Source of the DNA: Methanobacteriaceae archaeon
GTDB taxonomy: Archaea > Methanobacteriota > Methanobacteria > Methanobacteriales > Methanobacteriaceae
DNA: 6,197 nt
NCBI GenBank assembly: GCA_017883605.1
Contig: JADGNH010000117.1
Span: 1 to 6,197 of the forward strand
Direction of reading: 5' to 3'
The translations under genes and the position numbers were made by a program. Positions within the stretch are counted from its first letter, which is position 1, and every line of letters begins with the position of its first letter. The notes beneath the pieces were generated by a model. The model was given only the letters and a program-made list of their open reading frames with translations, made no database searches and was not told the DNA's origin. Shown here piece after piece: positions 1 through 6,073 of this stretch.

Positions 1-64
1 AGATTTTCACATCCCCATGGATTATATTTTTACTATGCCTATTTTTTCAATATTAAGATATCTT
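1..64. other. AT-rich non-coding left edge
   Basis: I see no gene here. On the minus strand there is a TATA-like stretch (AAAATATAAT, about 22-31) followed toward the edge by GGGGATGTGA, which resembles a Shine-Dalgarno site. This could be the promoter and ribosome-binding region of a divergent gene starting just outside the window. On the plus strand the stretch TATTTTTTC (40-48) could equally be the tail of an upstream transcript. Neither reading can be decided from this sequence. Confidence 0.25.
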
Positions 65-104
65 TGAATTATCATGATTAATCAGAATTTATAATGATTA
101 ATAA
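65..104. promoter_or_regulatory. Phased 10-bp palindrome-like boxes upstream of acs
   Basis: TGATTAATCA at 75-84 is a perfect palindrome. Related decamers lie on the same 10-bp register at 65-74 (TGAATTATCA, two mismatches) and 95-104 (TGATTAATAA, two mismatches). A fourth, TGAGTAATCA with one mismatch, lies beyond the TATA element at 132-141 and is off that register. Sites one and two helical turns apart just upstream of a TATA box would suit a dimeric archaeal regulator (Lrp or other HTH type). This is inferred from pattern only, the background is very AT-rich, and I recognise no named operator. Confidence 0.35.
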
Positions 105-106
105 TA

Positions 107-120
107 GAAAAATATATATA
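107..120 (+). promoter_or_regulatory. Candidate archaeal promoter (BRE/TATA) for acs
   Basis: The purine run GAAAA (107-111) followed by ATATATATA (112-120) resembles an archaeal BRE plus TATA box. With the usual spacing of about 25 bp, transcription would start near 140-145 and give a leader of roughly 35 nt. That leader contains the Shine-Dalgarno-like GGGA at 170-173 before the ATG at 179. It is the best TATA-like element upstream of acs, though the AT-rich background lowers certainty. Confidence 0.5.
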
Positions 121-178
121 GTAAAAAAAACTGAGTAATCATCACTAAGATGAATAATAAAAAAAGGCAGGGAATGAA

Positions 179-2080
179 ATGGTACGTGATACAGACGTCC
201 TTCTCCATGAGAGGAGGATTTTCGAGCCCGATGAGGAAACAATCCAGAATGCAAATGTAAAGGATTGGGAAGCCGAAATTGAAAAAGGAAAAGATTTGGA
301 AAAATACTGGGCAGAGAAAGCCCAGCAGTTTGAATGGTTCCAGAAATGGGATAAAGTGTTAGATGACAGTAACAAACCCTTCTACAAATGGTTTGTCAAC
401 GGTAAAATTAACCTGGCATATAATGCAGTAGACCGCTGGATTCACACTGAAAAAAGAAACCAGATAGCCATACTCTACGTGAATGAAAGGGGTGATGAAA
501 GAAAAATCACCTACTACGAGCTATACCGGGAAGTAAACAAATTTGCCAACGCACTCAAGAATCTGGGAGTAAAAAAGGGAGATAAGGTATCAATGTATCT
601 TCCCATGTGCCCCCATCTCATGGTATCCATTCTGGCCTGTAACAAGATCGGTGCCATACACAGTGTGGTCTACTCCGGTCTCAGTGTAGGGGCCTTCGTA
701 GAAAGAATGAACGACGCCCGGGCCAAGATCCTTATAACTGCCGACGGAACTTTCAGAAGAGGAAAGATCATCGACTTAAAGAAAATATCTGATGAGGCCA
801 TGCTACAGTGCCCCACCATTGAAACCGTCATAGTCGTTAAACACACCGGAAACCCCATAAAAACCTCTGAACTAAGTGGAAAAGAAATATTCTACGACAG
901 AGTTATAGAAGGAGAACCTGCTGAATTTGAACCAGAACCAATGGATTCTGAAGATCCTTTATTCCTCCTGTATACTTCAGGAAGTACGGGTAAACCTAAG
1001 GGAGTGCTGCACACCACAGCAGGATACATGGTAGGGGTCTCCACCACCATGAAAGACATATTCGACATCCAGGACAATGATCTGTGGTGGTGCACCGCTG
1101 ACATAGGATGGATCACCGGACACAGCTATTTGATATACGCCCCCCTGCTTCTGGGAACCACCACCCTGGTTTATGAAGGTGCCCCAGACTACCCTGACCC
1201 GGGGATATGGTGGCAGATCGTAGAGAAATATGGGGTAACCAAATTCTACACCGCACCGACAGCCATAAGACACCTGATGAGATATGGAGACAAGTATCCC
1301 AATATCTACAACCTATCATCTTTGAAGATACTTGGAACTGTAGGGGAACCCATAAATCCTGAGGCCTGGATTTGGTATCACAAGAATGTGGGAAAGGAAA
1401 AGTGTCCCATAATGGATACCTGGTGGCAGACCGAAACCGGGATGCACCTCATATCACCATTACCAGTAAGTCCCCTGAAACCAGGTTCGGCAACCAGGGC
1501 ATTTCCTGGAGTGGAAGCAGATGTGGTGGACGAGGAAGGTAATCCAGTACCTCTGGGTAAAGGAGGATTCCTGGTTATTAAGACTCCCTGGCCTGCCATG
1601 TTCCGAACCCTTTATAAAGATGAGGAAAGATTTATCGAAGCCTACTGGAAAGATATTCCCGGCGTATACAAGGCAGGAGACATGGCCCGAAAGGATGAAG
1701 ACGGCTACTTCTGGATTCAGGGAAGATCAGACGACGTCTTAAAAATAGCAGGGCACAGGATAGGCACAGCTGAAGTGGAATCAGCATTTGTAAGCCACCC
1801 TGCAGTGGCAGAAGCAGCAGTCATCGGCAAAGACGATCCAATAAAAGGCCAGGTTATTAAGGCCTTTTTGATACTTAAAGAGGGATATCACCTTAACACA
1901 GATCTCATCGAAGACCTCAAACGCCACGTTAGACATGAATTAGGTCCTGTGGCTGTTTTAGGAGAAATAGAAGAGGTTCAATCACTACCCAAGACCCGTA
2001 GTGGTAAAATTATGAGAAGAGTATTAAGGGCCAGGGAATTGGGAGAAGATGTAGGAGACACCTCCACCTTAGAAGAGTGA
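179..2080 (+). CDS. acs: Acetyl-CoA synthetase, AMP-forming (acetate-CoA ligase)
   Basis: This 633-residue cytoplasmic enzyme converts acetate, ATP and CoA to acetyl-CoA, AMP and PPi through an acetyl-adenylate. It is full length (bacterial Acs is about 650 residues). The adenylate-forming motifs appear in order: P-loop [11 protein letters not shown] (265-275), [14 protein letters not shown] (303-316), GTVGEP (386-391), DTWWQTETG (413-421), ribose-binding D501, [16 protein letters not shown] (515-530), and the C-terminal [11 protein letters not shown] (604-614) with catalytic K610. K610 corresponds to the lysine that is reversibly acetylated in Salmonella Acs (K609). I312, T313, V388 and W416 match the acetate-pocket residues I recall for M. 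thermautotrophicus Acs1 at identical numbers, so acetate is the expected substrate. In a hydrogenotrophic methanogen the role would be carbon assimilation, not energy generation. The ATG at 179 follows GGGA by 5 nt. An acetate permease gene follows 74 bp downstream. No frameshift or missing motif is seen. Confidence 0.97.
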   Translation: MVRDTDVLLHERRIFEPDEETIQNANVKDWEAEIEKGKDLEKYWAEKAQQFEWFQKWDKVLDDSNKPFYKWFVNGKINLAYNAVDRWIHTEKRNQIAILYVNERGDERKITYYELYREVNKFANALKNLGVKKGDKVSMYLPMCPHLMVSILACNKIGAIHSVVYSGLSVGAFVERMNDARAKILITADGTFRRGKIIDLKKISDEAMLQCPTIETVIVVKHTGNPIKTSELSGKEIFYDRVIEGEPAEFEPEPMDSEDPLFLLYTSGSTGKPKGVLHTTAGYMVGVSTTMKDIFDIQDNDLWWCTADIGWITGHSYLIYAPLLLGTTTLVYEGAPDYPDPGIWWQIVEKYGVTKFYTAPTAIRHLMRYGDKYPNIYNLSSLKILGTVGEPINPEAWIWYHKNVGKEKCPIMDTWWQTETGMHLISPLPVSPLKPGSATRAFPGVEADVVDEEGNPVPLGKGGFLVIKTPWPAMFRTLYKDEERFIEAYWKDIPGVYKAGDMARKDEDGYFWIQGRSDDVLKIAGHRIGTAEVESAFVSHPAVAEAAVIGKDDPIKGQVIKAFLILKEGYHLNTDLIEDLKRHVRHELGPVAVLGEIEEVQSLPKTRSGKIMRRVLRARELGEDVGDTSTLEE

Positions 2081-2095
2081 TTAAAAACAAATTTA

Positions 2096-2116
2096 ATGAA
2101 TATAAAGTAAATTCAT
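2096..2116 (+). promoter_or_regulatory. Candidate satP promoter: TATA element within an inverted repeat
   Basis: In the 74-bp gap after acs, TATAAAG (2101-2107) lies between the arms ATGAAT (2096-2101) and ATTCAT (2111-2116), which are perfect complements. A TATA box here would place the start site near 2130 and give a leader of about 25 nt carrying the GGGGG ribosome-binding site at 2143-2147. The permease could therefore be transcribed independently as well as by read-through from acs. A repressor binding the arms would block TBP, but that is inference. Confidence 0.35.
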
Positions 2117-2154
2117 GATAAAATAAACTAAATTTAATTTATGGGGGTAAAAAA

Positions 2155-2754
2155 ATGGGAGAAGAAGAATATAGCACCATAACTATAGATGGTAACAAGC
2201 TATTAAAACATACCCAGGCAAATCCTGCCCCATTGGGACTGATAGCATTTGGACTGACCACAGTCCTTTTAAATTTCCATAATGCAGGATATTTTGGGTT
2301 AAGTAGTATGATACTGGCCATGGGCTTGGCTTATGGGGGAACAGCCCAGATAATCGCCGGTGCCATGGAATATAAAAATGGGAACACCTTTGCGACTGTT
2401 GCCTTTTCATCCTATGGATTGTTCTGGTATTCATTTGTAATCCTACTTTTGTTGCCGAAATTGAATCTGGCACTTGCTCCTGATGCAGCATCACTGGCAG
2501 CATACCTCTTTATGTGGGGAGTTTTCACTGCGGTGATGTTTGTGGGAACTTTGAAAATAAGCCGAGGATTACAGGTTATATTCGCTACCCTGGCCATACT
2601 GTTCTTCCTACTGGCACTGGGAGAGATAACTGGAAACGCAACCATAACCTTAATAGCTGGTTATGAGGGAATACTGACCGGATTAAGTGCGATGTACGTT
2701 GGACTGGCAGAGGTTATAAACGAAACCCACGGAAGAAAAGTGTTACCAACATAA
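2155..2754 (+). CDS. satP: Acetate uptake permease, GPR1/FUN34/YaaH (SatP) family
   Basis: This 199-residue integral membrane protein is predicted to carry acetate, perhaps also succinate, across the cytoplasmic membrane. The family signature [10 protein letters not shown] is at residues 23-32. The second conserved block, around [12 protein letters not shown] and YGLFWYSF, is at 68-94. Six hydrophobic segments are visible at about 24-44, 49-71, 79-100, 111-132, 138-158 and 164-184, the usual AceTr layout; the last one ([18 protein letters not shown]) matches the family's final helix. The length is typical (E. coli SatP is about 190 residues). The ATG at 2155 follows a GGGGGT ribosome-binding site at 2143-2148 with a 6-nt gap. 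It lies 74 bp after acs on the same strand and before a strong terminator, so the two form an uptake-and-activation pair. Substrate range cannot be fixed from sequence, but the acs neighbour favours acetate. Confidence 0.93.
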   Translation: MGEEEYSTITIDGNKLLKHTQANPAPLGLIAFGLTTVLLNFHNAGYFGLSSMILAMGLAYGGTAQIIAGAMEYKNGNTFATVAFSSYGLFWYSFVILLLLPKLNLALAPDAASLAAYLFMWGVFTAVMFVGTLKISRGLQVIFATLAILFFLLALGEITGNATITLIAGYEGILTGLSAMYVGLAEVINETHGRKVLPT

Positions 2755-2798
2755 ATGTCACGGTCACCTACCGCCTCCGGAAAAGGGACCTGATAACC

Positions 2799-2838
2799 GG
2801 TTCTGGAGTTTTAAAGGCTTCAGAACCATATTTTTTTT
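2799..2838 (+). terminator. Hairpin plus U-tract terminator after satP
   Basis: GGTTCTGGAG (2799-2808) pairs with CTTCAGAACC (2818-2827) as a 10-bp stem with one G·U pair and a 9-nt loop. After ATA come eight T's (2831-2838) and then ATTTT. This marks the 3' end of the acs-satP unit, 45 bp after the stop codon. The U-tract is on the plus-strand side only, so it should not serve the converging minus-strand gene. Archaea often terminate on U-tracts alone, so the stem may matter more for 3'-end stability. Confidence 0.75.
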
Positions 2839-2868
2839 ATTTTAAAAACATTGGTTTTAATTTCCAAA

Positions 2869-4074
2869 TCAAATATTGACCCTTTCATTTACTATGTATT
2901 TGGCCAGTCTTTTAGCCAGGGCCACTATGGTAAGTACTGGGGGTGCTCCAGGAGCTTCAGGAAAGACGCTGGCATCAGCCACAAAGAGTCCTGAAATATC
3001 GGTTTCTAAATTTTTATCCACCACATCCCCTATGGCAGCAGTTCCACCGGGATGGGCACCTCTCGCTGGGGTGGACACCAGAGTTCGAGGGTCAACTCCG
3101 GCTTCTTTAAGAATGGCACCGGCCCGGGCTGAGCCCTGTGATAAAAGCTCCACATCCCGGGCAGTGTTGTATTTAATCACCGAGTTAGGGGTTACCTTTC
3201 CTGAAGCCTCGTCTGTTATCTTCACCATCATTCCCAGAATATCCTTTTTCCTGGCTTTGAATTGCTTTAATTTTTCTTTAAGAATTTCTGAGAAGTGGGG
3301 GGTGATTATAACCTGGCTATCTTTTATAAGGGCATTCATCTGAATTTCTTTGTTGAATTTCACACCCTTAAGCAGACCCCCCACCGTAACAAAGGTATCA
3401 ACAAAAAGGTTATTACCAGCATTTATACCTTCCTTCATCAAAATTCGGGGAGTTTCAATGGCACCTGCAGATAAAACCACCATATCTGCCATAAATTCCT
3501 TTTTGAAACTTTTAACGCCTTTAACTTCACCTTTGGAGGTGATTACTTCTGTAATCACTGTATTTTCCACCACTTCTGTCCCATATTTCTGGGCTTCTTC
3601 TAAGTATTTTAGACTGGTCCACTTGGCATCTTTTGAACAGCCGAAGGCGCATTTACCGCATGGTTCGCACTTTTCTGGGTCTATGAATTTCGGCATTTTA
3701 TCCACATTGAAACCCAGGTTTTGGGCGGCATTCATTATTTTCCTGGTTCCCGGTCCAAAGTGTGAATCTGGAAGTGTTGTGACCTTCAGTTCCCTTTCCA
3801 CTTCCATAAAATCATCTTCAAGCTCCACTCCCATTTTCTTCAGGGTGCGCTGGCAGGTTCTTACAGCGTTTCCAAGAGTTACCAGGGTTGTACCCCCTAA
3901 ACAGGAGGTATTCATAATTTCAACACCGGTCTGGAAAGTTTCATAGTATTTATGGGCATTTTTTGGTTTTATTAACGGCCCTTTATCAATCAGGGTAACA
4001 CTTATCCCCCTTCTGGAAAGTTCCCTGGAAACAGTAGCTCCTCCAGCACCTGATCCCACCACCACTATTTTCAT
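2869..4074 (-). CDS. GMC-family FAD-dependent oxidoreductase with ferredoxin-like Cys motif
   Basis: This 401-residue protein belongs to the glucose-methanol-choline oxidoreductase superfamily. It opens with an FAD-binding Rossmann fold: MKIVVVGSGAGGA with GSGAGG at 7-12 and acidic D30 ending the second strand. LSAGAIETPRIL (201-212) is the second GMC signature. AHPGGTAAIGDVVD (340-353) holds the active-site His (H341). GLFVADASVFPEAPGAPPVLTI (around 362-383) is the C-terminal FAD block. Two features are odd. CEPCGKCAFGC (C136, C139, C142, C146) has the spacing of a [4Fe-4S] ferredoxin motif. The position where GMC enzymes usually carry a second catalytic His or Asn before Pro reads PP (378-379). 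The protein is shorter than the usual 500-600 residues. I chose the ATG at 4074 because GGGGGG lies 7 nt upstream; an in-frame ATG at 4107 would add 11 residues and has no such site. The substrate is unknown, presumably an alcohol or hydroxyl group. The upstream membrane-protein gene ends 53 bp away. Confidence 0.85.
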   Translation of the reverse strand: MKIVVVGSGAGGATVSRELSRRGISVTLIDKGPLIKPKNAHKYYETFQTGVEIMNTSCLGGTTLVTLGNAVRTCQRTLKKMGVELEDDFMEVERELKVTTLPDSHFGPGTRKIMNAAQNLGFNVDKMPKFIDPEKCEPCGKCAFGCSKDAKWTSLKYLEEAQKYGTEVVENTVITEVITSKGEVKGVKSFKKEFMADMVVLSAGAIETPRILMKEGINAGNNLFVDTFVTVGGLLKGVKFNKEIQMNALIKDSQVIITPHFSEILKEKLKQFKARKKDILGMMVKITDEASGKVTPNSVIKYNTARDVELLSQGSARAGAILKEAGVDPRTLVSTPARGAHPGGTAAIGDVVDKNLETDISGLFVADASVFPEAPGAPPVLTIVALAKRLAKYIVNERVNI

Positions 4075-4127
4075 CGTATTTCCCCCCATTTTATGAAATA
4101 TAACCATAAATTTTAATTTTGTATATG

Positions 4128-4607
4128 TTAATTTAATTTTCTTCGTTTGAAAACCCGTTTATCCTTCTTTTTGGGTTTAAACCGTCCTTTGATAATCATT
4201 CTATTTTTCTTTTGTCTGGGTTCAACCGGTTGTGGTGTTTCAAATATTTTCGTTGCAATATACCCTCCTATGAAGGCTAAAAATGCGAATATTCCAATGG
4301 TCACGAAAAAACCAAGTACTAAGGTGAAAATCCCATCTAAAGCTGTTCCGATGCCCAGCTGAATGGGGTTGGGAAGCACATAGGGAAGTTGGGGTGGGGT
4401 GAGAAAGCTCAACATGAAAATTAAGACACCAAGTATTCCCCCGGCGAAAACTCCGACTTTATAACTTCTGCTTTCCGTTTTTGTTAAATAGGTGGCCAAA
4501 AATCCTGTTATAATTACGTTGAAAATTCCGCCAATCCATAAAAAAGGCAGAATAAGACCCAGGATAACGCTGATGGTTATGGCTATTTCCTCATCGAATT
4601 CCAGCAT
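4128..4607 (-). CDS. Small membrane protein with highly basic C-terminal tail (DUF5518-like)
   Basis: This 159-residue protein has no function I recognise. It has hydrophobic segments at about 8-42 (long enough for one helix plus a re-entrant segment or two short helices), 49-70 and 84-119 (probably two helices split near D91). Glycine-rich stretches such as GGIFNVIITGFLATYL and YKVGVFAGGILGVL recall the archaeal DUF5518 type, a resemblance from memory only. Residues 131-159 form a tail with 16 Lys/Arg and a single acidic residue; by the positive-inside rule it should be cytoplasmic, where it could bind anionic lipid, RNA or another protein. The ATG at 4607 is the only sensible start because an in-frame TAA lies a few codons upstream. 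AAAGGAAG about 10 nt upstream is a weak ribosome-binding site. The GMC oxidoreductase gene begins 53 bp after its stop. Confidence 0.75.
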   Translation of the reverse strand: MLEFDEEIAITISVILGLILPFLWIGGIFNVIITGFLATYLTKTESRSYKVGVFAGGILGVLIFMLSFLTPPQLPYVLPNPIQLGIGTALDGIFTLVLGFFVTIGIFAFLAFIGGYIATKIFETPQPVEPRQKKNRMIIKGRFKPKKKDKRVFKRRKLN

Positions 4608-4608
4608 A

Positions 4609-4677
4609 CTATATTACTTCCTTTGATTTAAGCTCATTCTTCTTTGATTTAAGCTTATTCACCTTTAACTTTGGCAT
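4609..4677 (-). CDS. Possible 22-codon small ORF abutting the membrane protein gene
   Basis: An ATG at 4677-4675 opens 22 codons ending with TAG at 4611-4609, one base before the ATG of the membrane protein gene. The product is very basic, starting MPKLKV and containing a heptad-like repeat, NKLKSKK then NELKSKE, encoded by the 21-bp repeat described separately. It has no ribosome-binding site. However, the TATA-like element at 4703-4711 would place the transcript start within a few bases of this ATG, which suits leaderless translation. Termination next to the following start would allow translational coupling. A short open frame of this length is common by chance, so this is a tentative call. 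Confidence 0.25.
   Translation of the reverse strand: MPKLKVNKLKSKKNELKSKEVI
4621..4660. repeat. Two direct repeats of 19 bp at 21-bp spacing
   Basis: Positions 4621-4639 (CTTTGATTTAAGCTCATTC) and 4642-4660 match at 18 of 19 bases, the only difference being C/T at the fifteenth base. The 21-bp period equals both seven codons and two helical turns. The pair lies just upstream of the membrane protein start, in its probable leader, so it could be an operator, an RNA element or part of a small coding sequence. On the minus strand the single difference changes a Lys codon to Glu in the small ORF. Confidence 0.85.
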
Positions 4678-4702
4678 ACAAATTAATTTAGGGAAGGACC
4701 TG

Positions 4703-4711
4703 TTTATATTA
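4703..4711 (-). promoter_or_regulatory. Candidate TATA box for the membrane protein gene
   Basis: Read on the minus strand, GGTAAATAATATAAACAGG contains a TATA-like AATATAAAC core at 4711-4703. The 142-bp gap after the hydrolase gene makes a separate promoter plausible. Transcription would start near 4680, giving a leader of about 70 nt that carries the 21-bp repeats, or a nearly leaderless message if the small ORF is translated. Confidence 0.35.
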
Positions 4712-4749
4712 TTTACCATCTCATCTTAAAATAAGGCATAATCTGAAAC

Positions 4750-5721
4750 TCAGTTGACATCAGATAAAAATTTTTTGAGGGGAACTTTTGCCTTTTCAAT
4801 TTCATTAATACCAAGATGGCCCAGTTCAGAGTCATATATAAAGATTTTAGAATTCTTAATTGCCTGGGAAAGGGGAACTGCATCTATTTCAGGTGGGAAG
4901 TACTGGTCGCCTCTGATTCCTATAACCAAAACCTTTGATTTAATTTTTGATAGGTTGTCATGGATATCGTAGGTAATTGAAGCTTCATTTCGCCATACTA
5001 CATCATTTGCATCCAGTTTTCTCCCTTCCTGTCCCTGATCATCCAATGCTAAAATCACCTCCCTCCCCGGAAATTCCTTATGGTAATATGGGGGTGAGAA
5101 AGCGAAAAGAAAAAGAAGTTTATTTGCATTCTCAAGGGCATCCGCCGGATTTTCCAGATATCGGCCGTTTTTATACTGAGGATGACTTTTAATCAGGGAG
5201 TTCATCAACTGGAAAATGGCCAGATTCCTGCCCTGCACTCTGGAGCTGGTGACTAACGGTATGGTGAAATCCATAAAATCAGGATAGCTCACTGCCCATT
5301 TAAGGGCCTGAAAACCACCCATGGAGGTGCCGACTACTCCTTTAAGATGCTTAATTTTCAGATGCTCATTTAAAAGGAGGTGCTGAACATTAACCATATC
5401 CCCCACGGTGTATCTGGGGAAATCTGCTCCCAGGGAAGATGTGGAGGGGGCTGATGTTCCAGGAGATCCCAGTGCTGTGGTGCTGATTATAAAAAATTTA
5501 TTGGTATCAAAAGCCAATCCCGGTCCAAGAATATCCTTGAAACGTTTTATAGAGGAATAATCACCGGACCAACCATGCAGAAAGAGTATTCCATTGGTTA
5601 TGTAACCTTCAGAATCTCGCACCGCATTGCCAAAAGTAACATATTCTACCTCTAATTCAGGGATTACAGCTCCTGACTCAAATTCAAAGTTTTTAAAAGT
5701 TTTATAGGATGGTTCTAACAT
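4750..5721 (-). CDS. MetX-like alpha/beta hydrolase (homoserine O-acetyltransferase superfamily)
   Basis: This 323-residue alpha/beta-hydrolase resembles homoserine O-acetyltransferase (MetX), which acetylates homoserine in methionine synthesis. The order of motifs is: FLHGW (47-51, oxyanion region); LGSPGTSAPS and GADFPRYTVGDMVNVQHLLL (84-117), matching the MetX GxxGTTGPSS and DFPxxTxxDMVxxQ blocks; nucleophile elbow GTSMGG with S133; DAND (237-240); GIRGDQYFPP with D272; and GHLGI with H302. The Ser-Asp-His triad is intact. The MetX block after the lid strand, normally N-x-A-F-N-E-V-x-R-x-A-I, reads NLAIFQLMNSLI here, so its conserved Arg is Asn (N174). Several other substrate-site residues also differ. 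A different acyl-transfer or hydrolase activity is therefore possible. I chose the ATG at 5721, preceded by TGGA at about 8 nt. A GTG at 5733 would add four residues but has no ribosome-binding site. The gene lies 100 bp after the ferredoxin. Confidence 0.8.
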   Translation of the reverse strand: MLEPSYKTFKNFEFESGAVIPELEVEYVTFGNAVRDSEGYITNGILFLHGWSGDYSSIKRFKDILGPGLAFDTNKFFIISTTALGSPGTSAPSTSSLGADFPRYTVGDMVNVQHLLLNEHLKIKHLKGVVGTSMGGFQALKWAVSYPDFMDFTIPLVTSSRVQGRNLAIFQLMNSLIKSHPQYKNGRYLENPADALENANKLLFLFAFSPPYYHKEFPGREVILALDDQGQEGRKLDANDVVWRNEASITYDIHDNLSKIKSKVLVIGIRGDQYFPPEIDAVPLSQAIKNSKIFIYDSELGHLGINEIEKAKVPLKKFLSDVN

Positions 5722-5742
5722 GGACTTTTCCACTAATTTTTA

Positions 5743-5756
5743 TTTTTTATATTTTA
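5743..5756 (-). promoter_or_regulatory. Candidate TATA box for the hydrolase gene
   Basis: On the minus strand TAAAATATAAAAAA (5756-5743) is a TATA-like run within the 100-bp ferredoxin-hydrolase gap. Its centre lies about 29 bp before the ATG at 5721, so transcription from it would begin almost at the start codon and give a very short leader. It would also exclude the GTG at 5733 as the start. AT-richness makes this weak, and co-transcription with the ferredoxin is an alternative. Confidence 0.3.
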
Positions 5757-5821
5757 AACAAATTTTAAAAGAATATTGATTTGGTCATCACTAAAAATTT
5801 CAGGCAGTTCCTTAAATATTA

Positions 5822-6058
5822 TCAGCTTATCTCTTCTCCATCCTCATACACGTGAATACATACCACAGGGCAACCCATAGCAGCGTCTATAGAGCAGTCA
5901 CCATCTTCAAGTTCCAGTTCATCATTGTCGCCCACTCTCTCCGACCCTTTTAGATGTGAAAACCCATCCTCATCAATTTCAAAATATTCCGGACATTCAT
6001 CAACACAGTTACCGCAGGAGGTACATTTCTTTCTTTCTATCTCTACTTTGAACACCAT
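5822..6058 (-). CDS. Single-cluster [4Fe-4S] ferredoxin
   Basis: This 78-residue soluble electron carrier has the motif C12-x2-C15-x2-C18-x3-C22-P and a degenerate second half, C55-x7-C63-P-V-V-C67. The layout is that of monocluster ferredoxins such as Desulfovibrio gigas FdII and Thermotoga ferredoxin. C12, C15, C18 and C63 should bind the cluster, while C22 and C55 could form the disulfide known in that group (the 8-residue C55-C63 spacing is the same). C67 is extra. The protein is strongly acidic, with 22 Asp/Glu against 6 Lys/Arg, as is usual for a low-potential donor. The ATG at 6058 has GGAG 5 nt upstream. A GTG two codons earlier (6064) overlaps that site and is unlikely. It starts 15 bp after the tandem stop of the repeat protein, so the two are probably co-transcribed. 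Its redox partner is not evident; the GMC protein with a four-Cys motif is one candidate by proximity only. Confidence 0.9.
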   Translation of the reverse strand: MVFKVEIERKKCTSCGNCVDECPEYFEIDEDGFSHLKGSERVGDNDELELEDGDCSIDAAMGCPVVCIHVYEDGEEIS

Positions 6059-6073
6059 AATCACTCCATCTTA

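Noticed and set aside
145..375. Minus-strand open frame overlapping the acs start
   Set aside because: It is antisense to the acs promoter region and N-terminus and has a low-complexity Ser/Phe-rich product.
977..1273. Minus-strand open frame of 98 codons inside acs
   Set aside because: It is antisense to conserved acs motifs, has an odd composition rich in Gly, Cys and Tyr, and has no supporting signal.
2183..2503. Minus-strand open frame of 106 codons inside satP
   Set aside because: It overlaps a well-supported permease and its sequence shows no domain.
2755..2790. Small hairpin from GGTC (2762-2765) and GACC (2787-2790) after satP
   Set aside because: A four-base stem with a long loop is not meaningful beside the strong hairpin that follows.
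2840..2868. Terminator for the minus-strand GMC gene
   Set aside because: Only a 5-bp AAAAC/GTTTT stem with a short U-run is visible on that strand, too weak to call.
2876..3946. Two long plus-strand open frames (155 and 198 codons) opposite the GMC oxidoreductase gene
   Set aside because: They lie antisense to a gene with clear GMC motifs, have no good ribosome-binding site or recognisable domain, and fit codon-bias shadows.
4680..4749. Terminator after the hydrolase gene
   Set aside because: No stable hairpin or long U-tract is seen in the minus-strand sequence after the stop codon.
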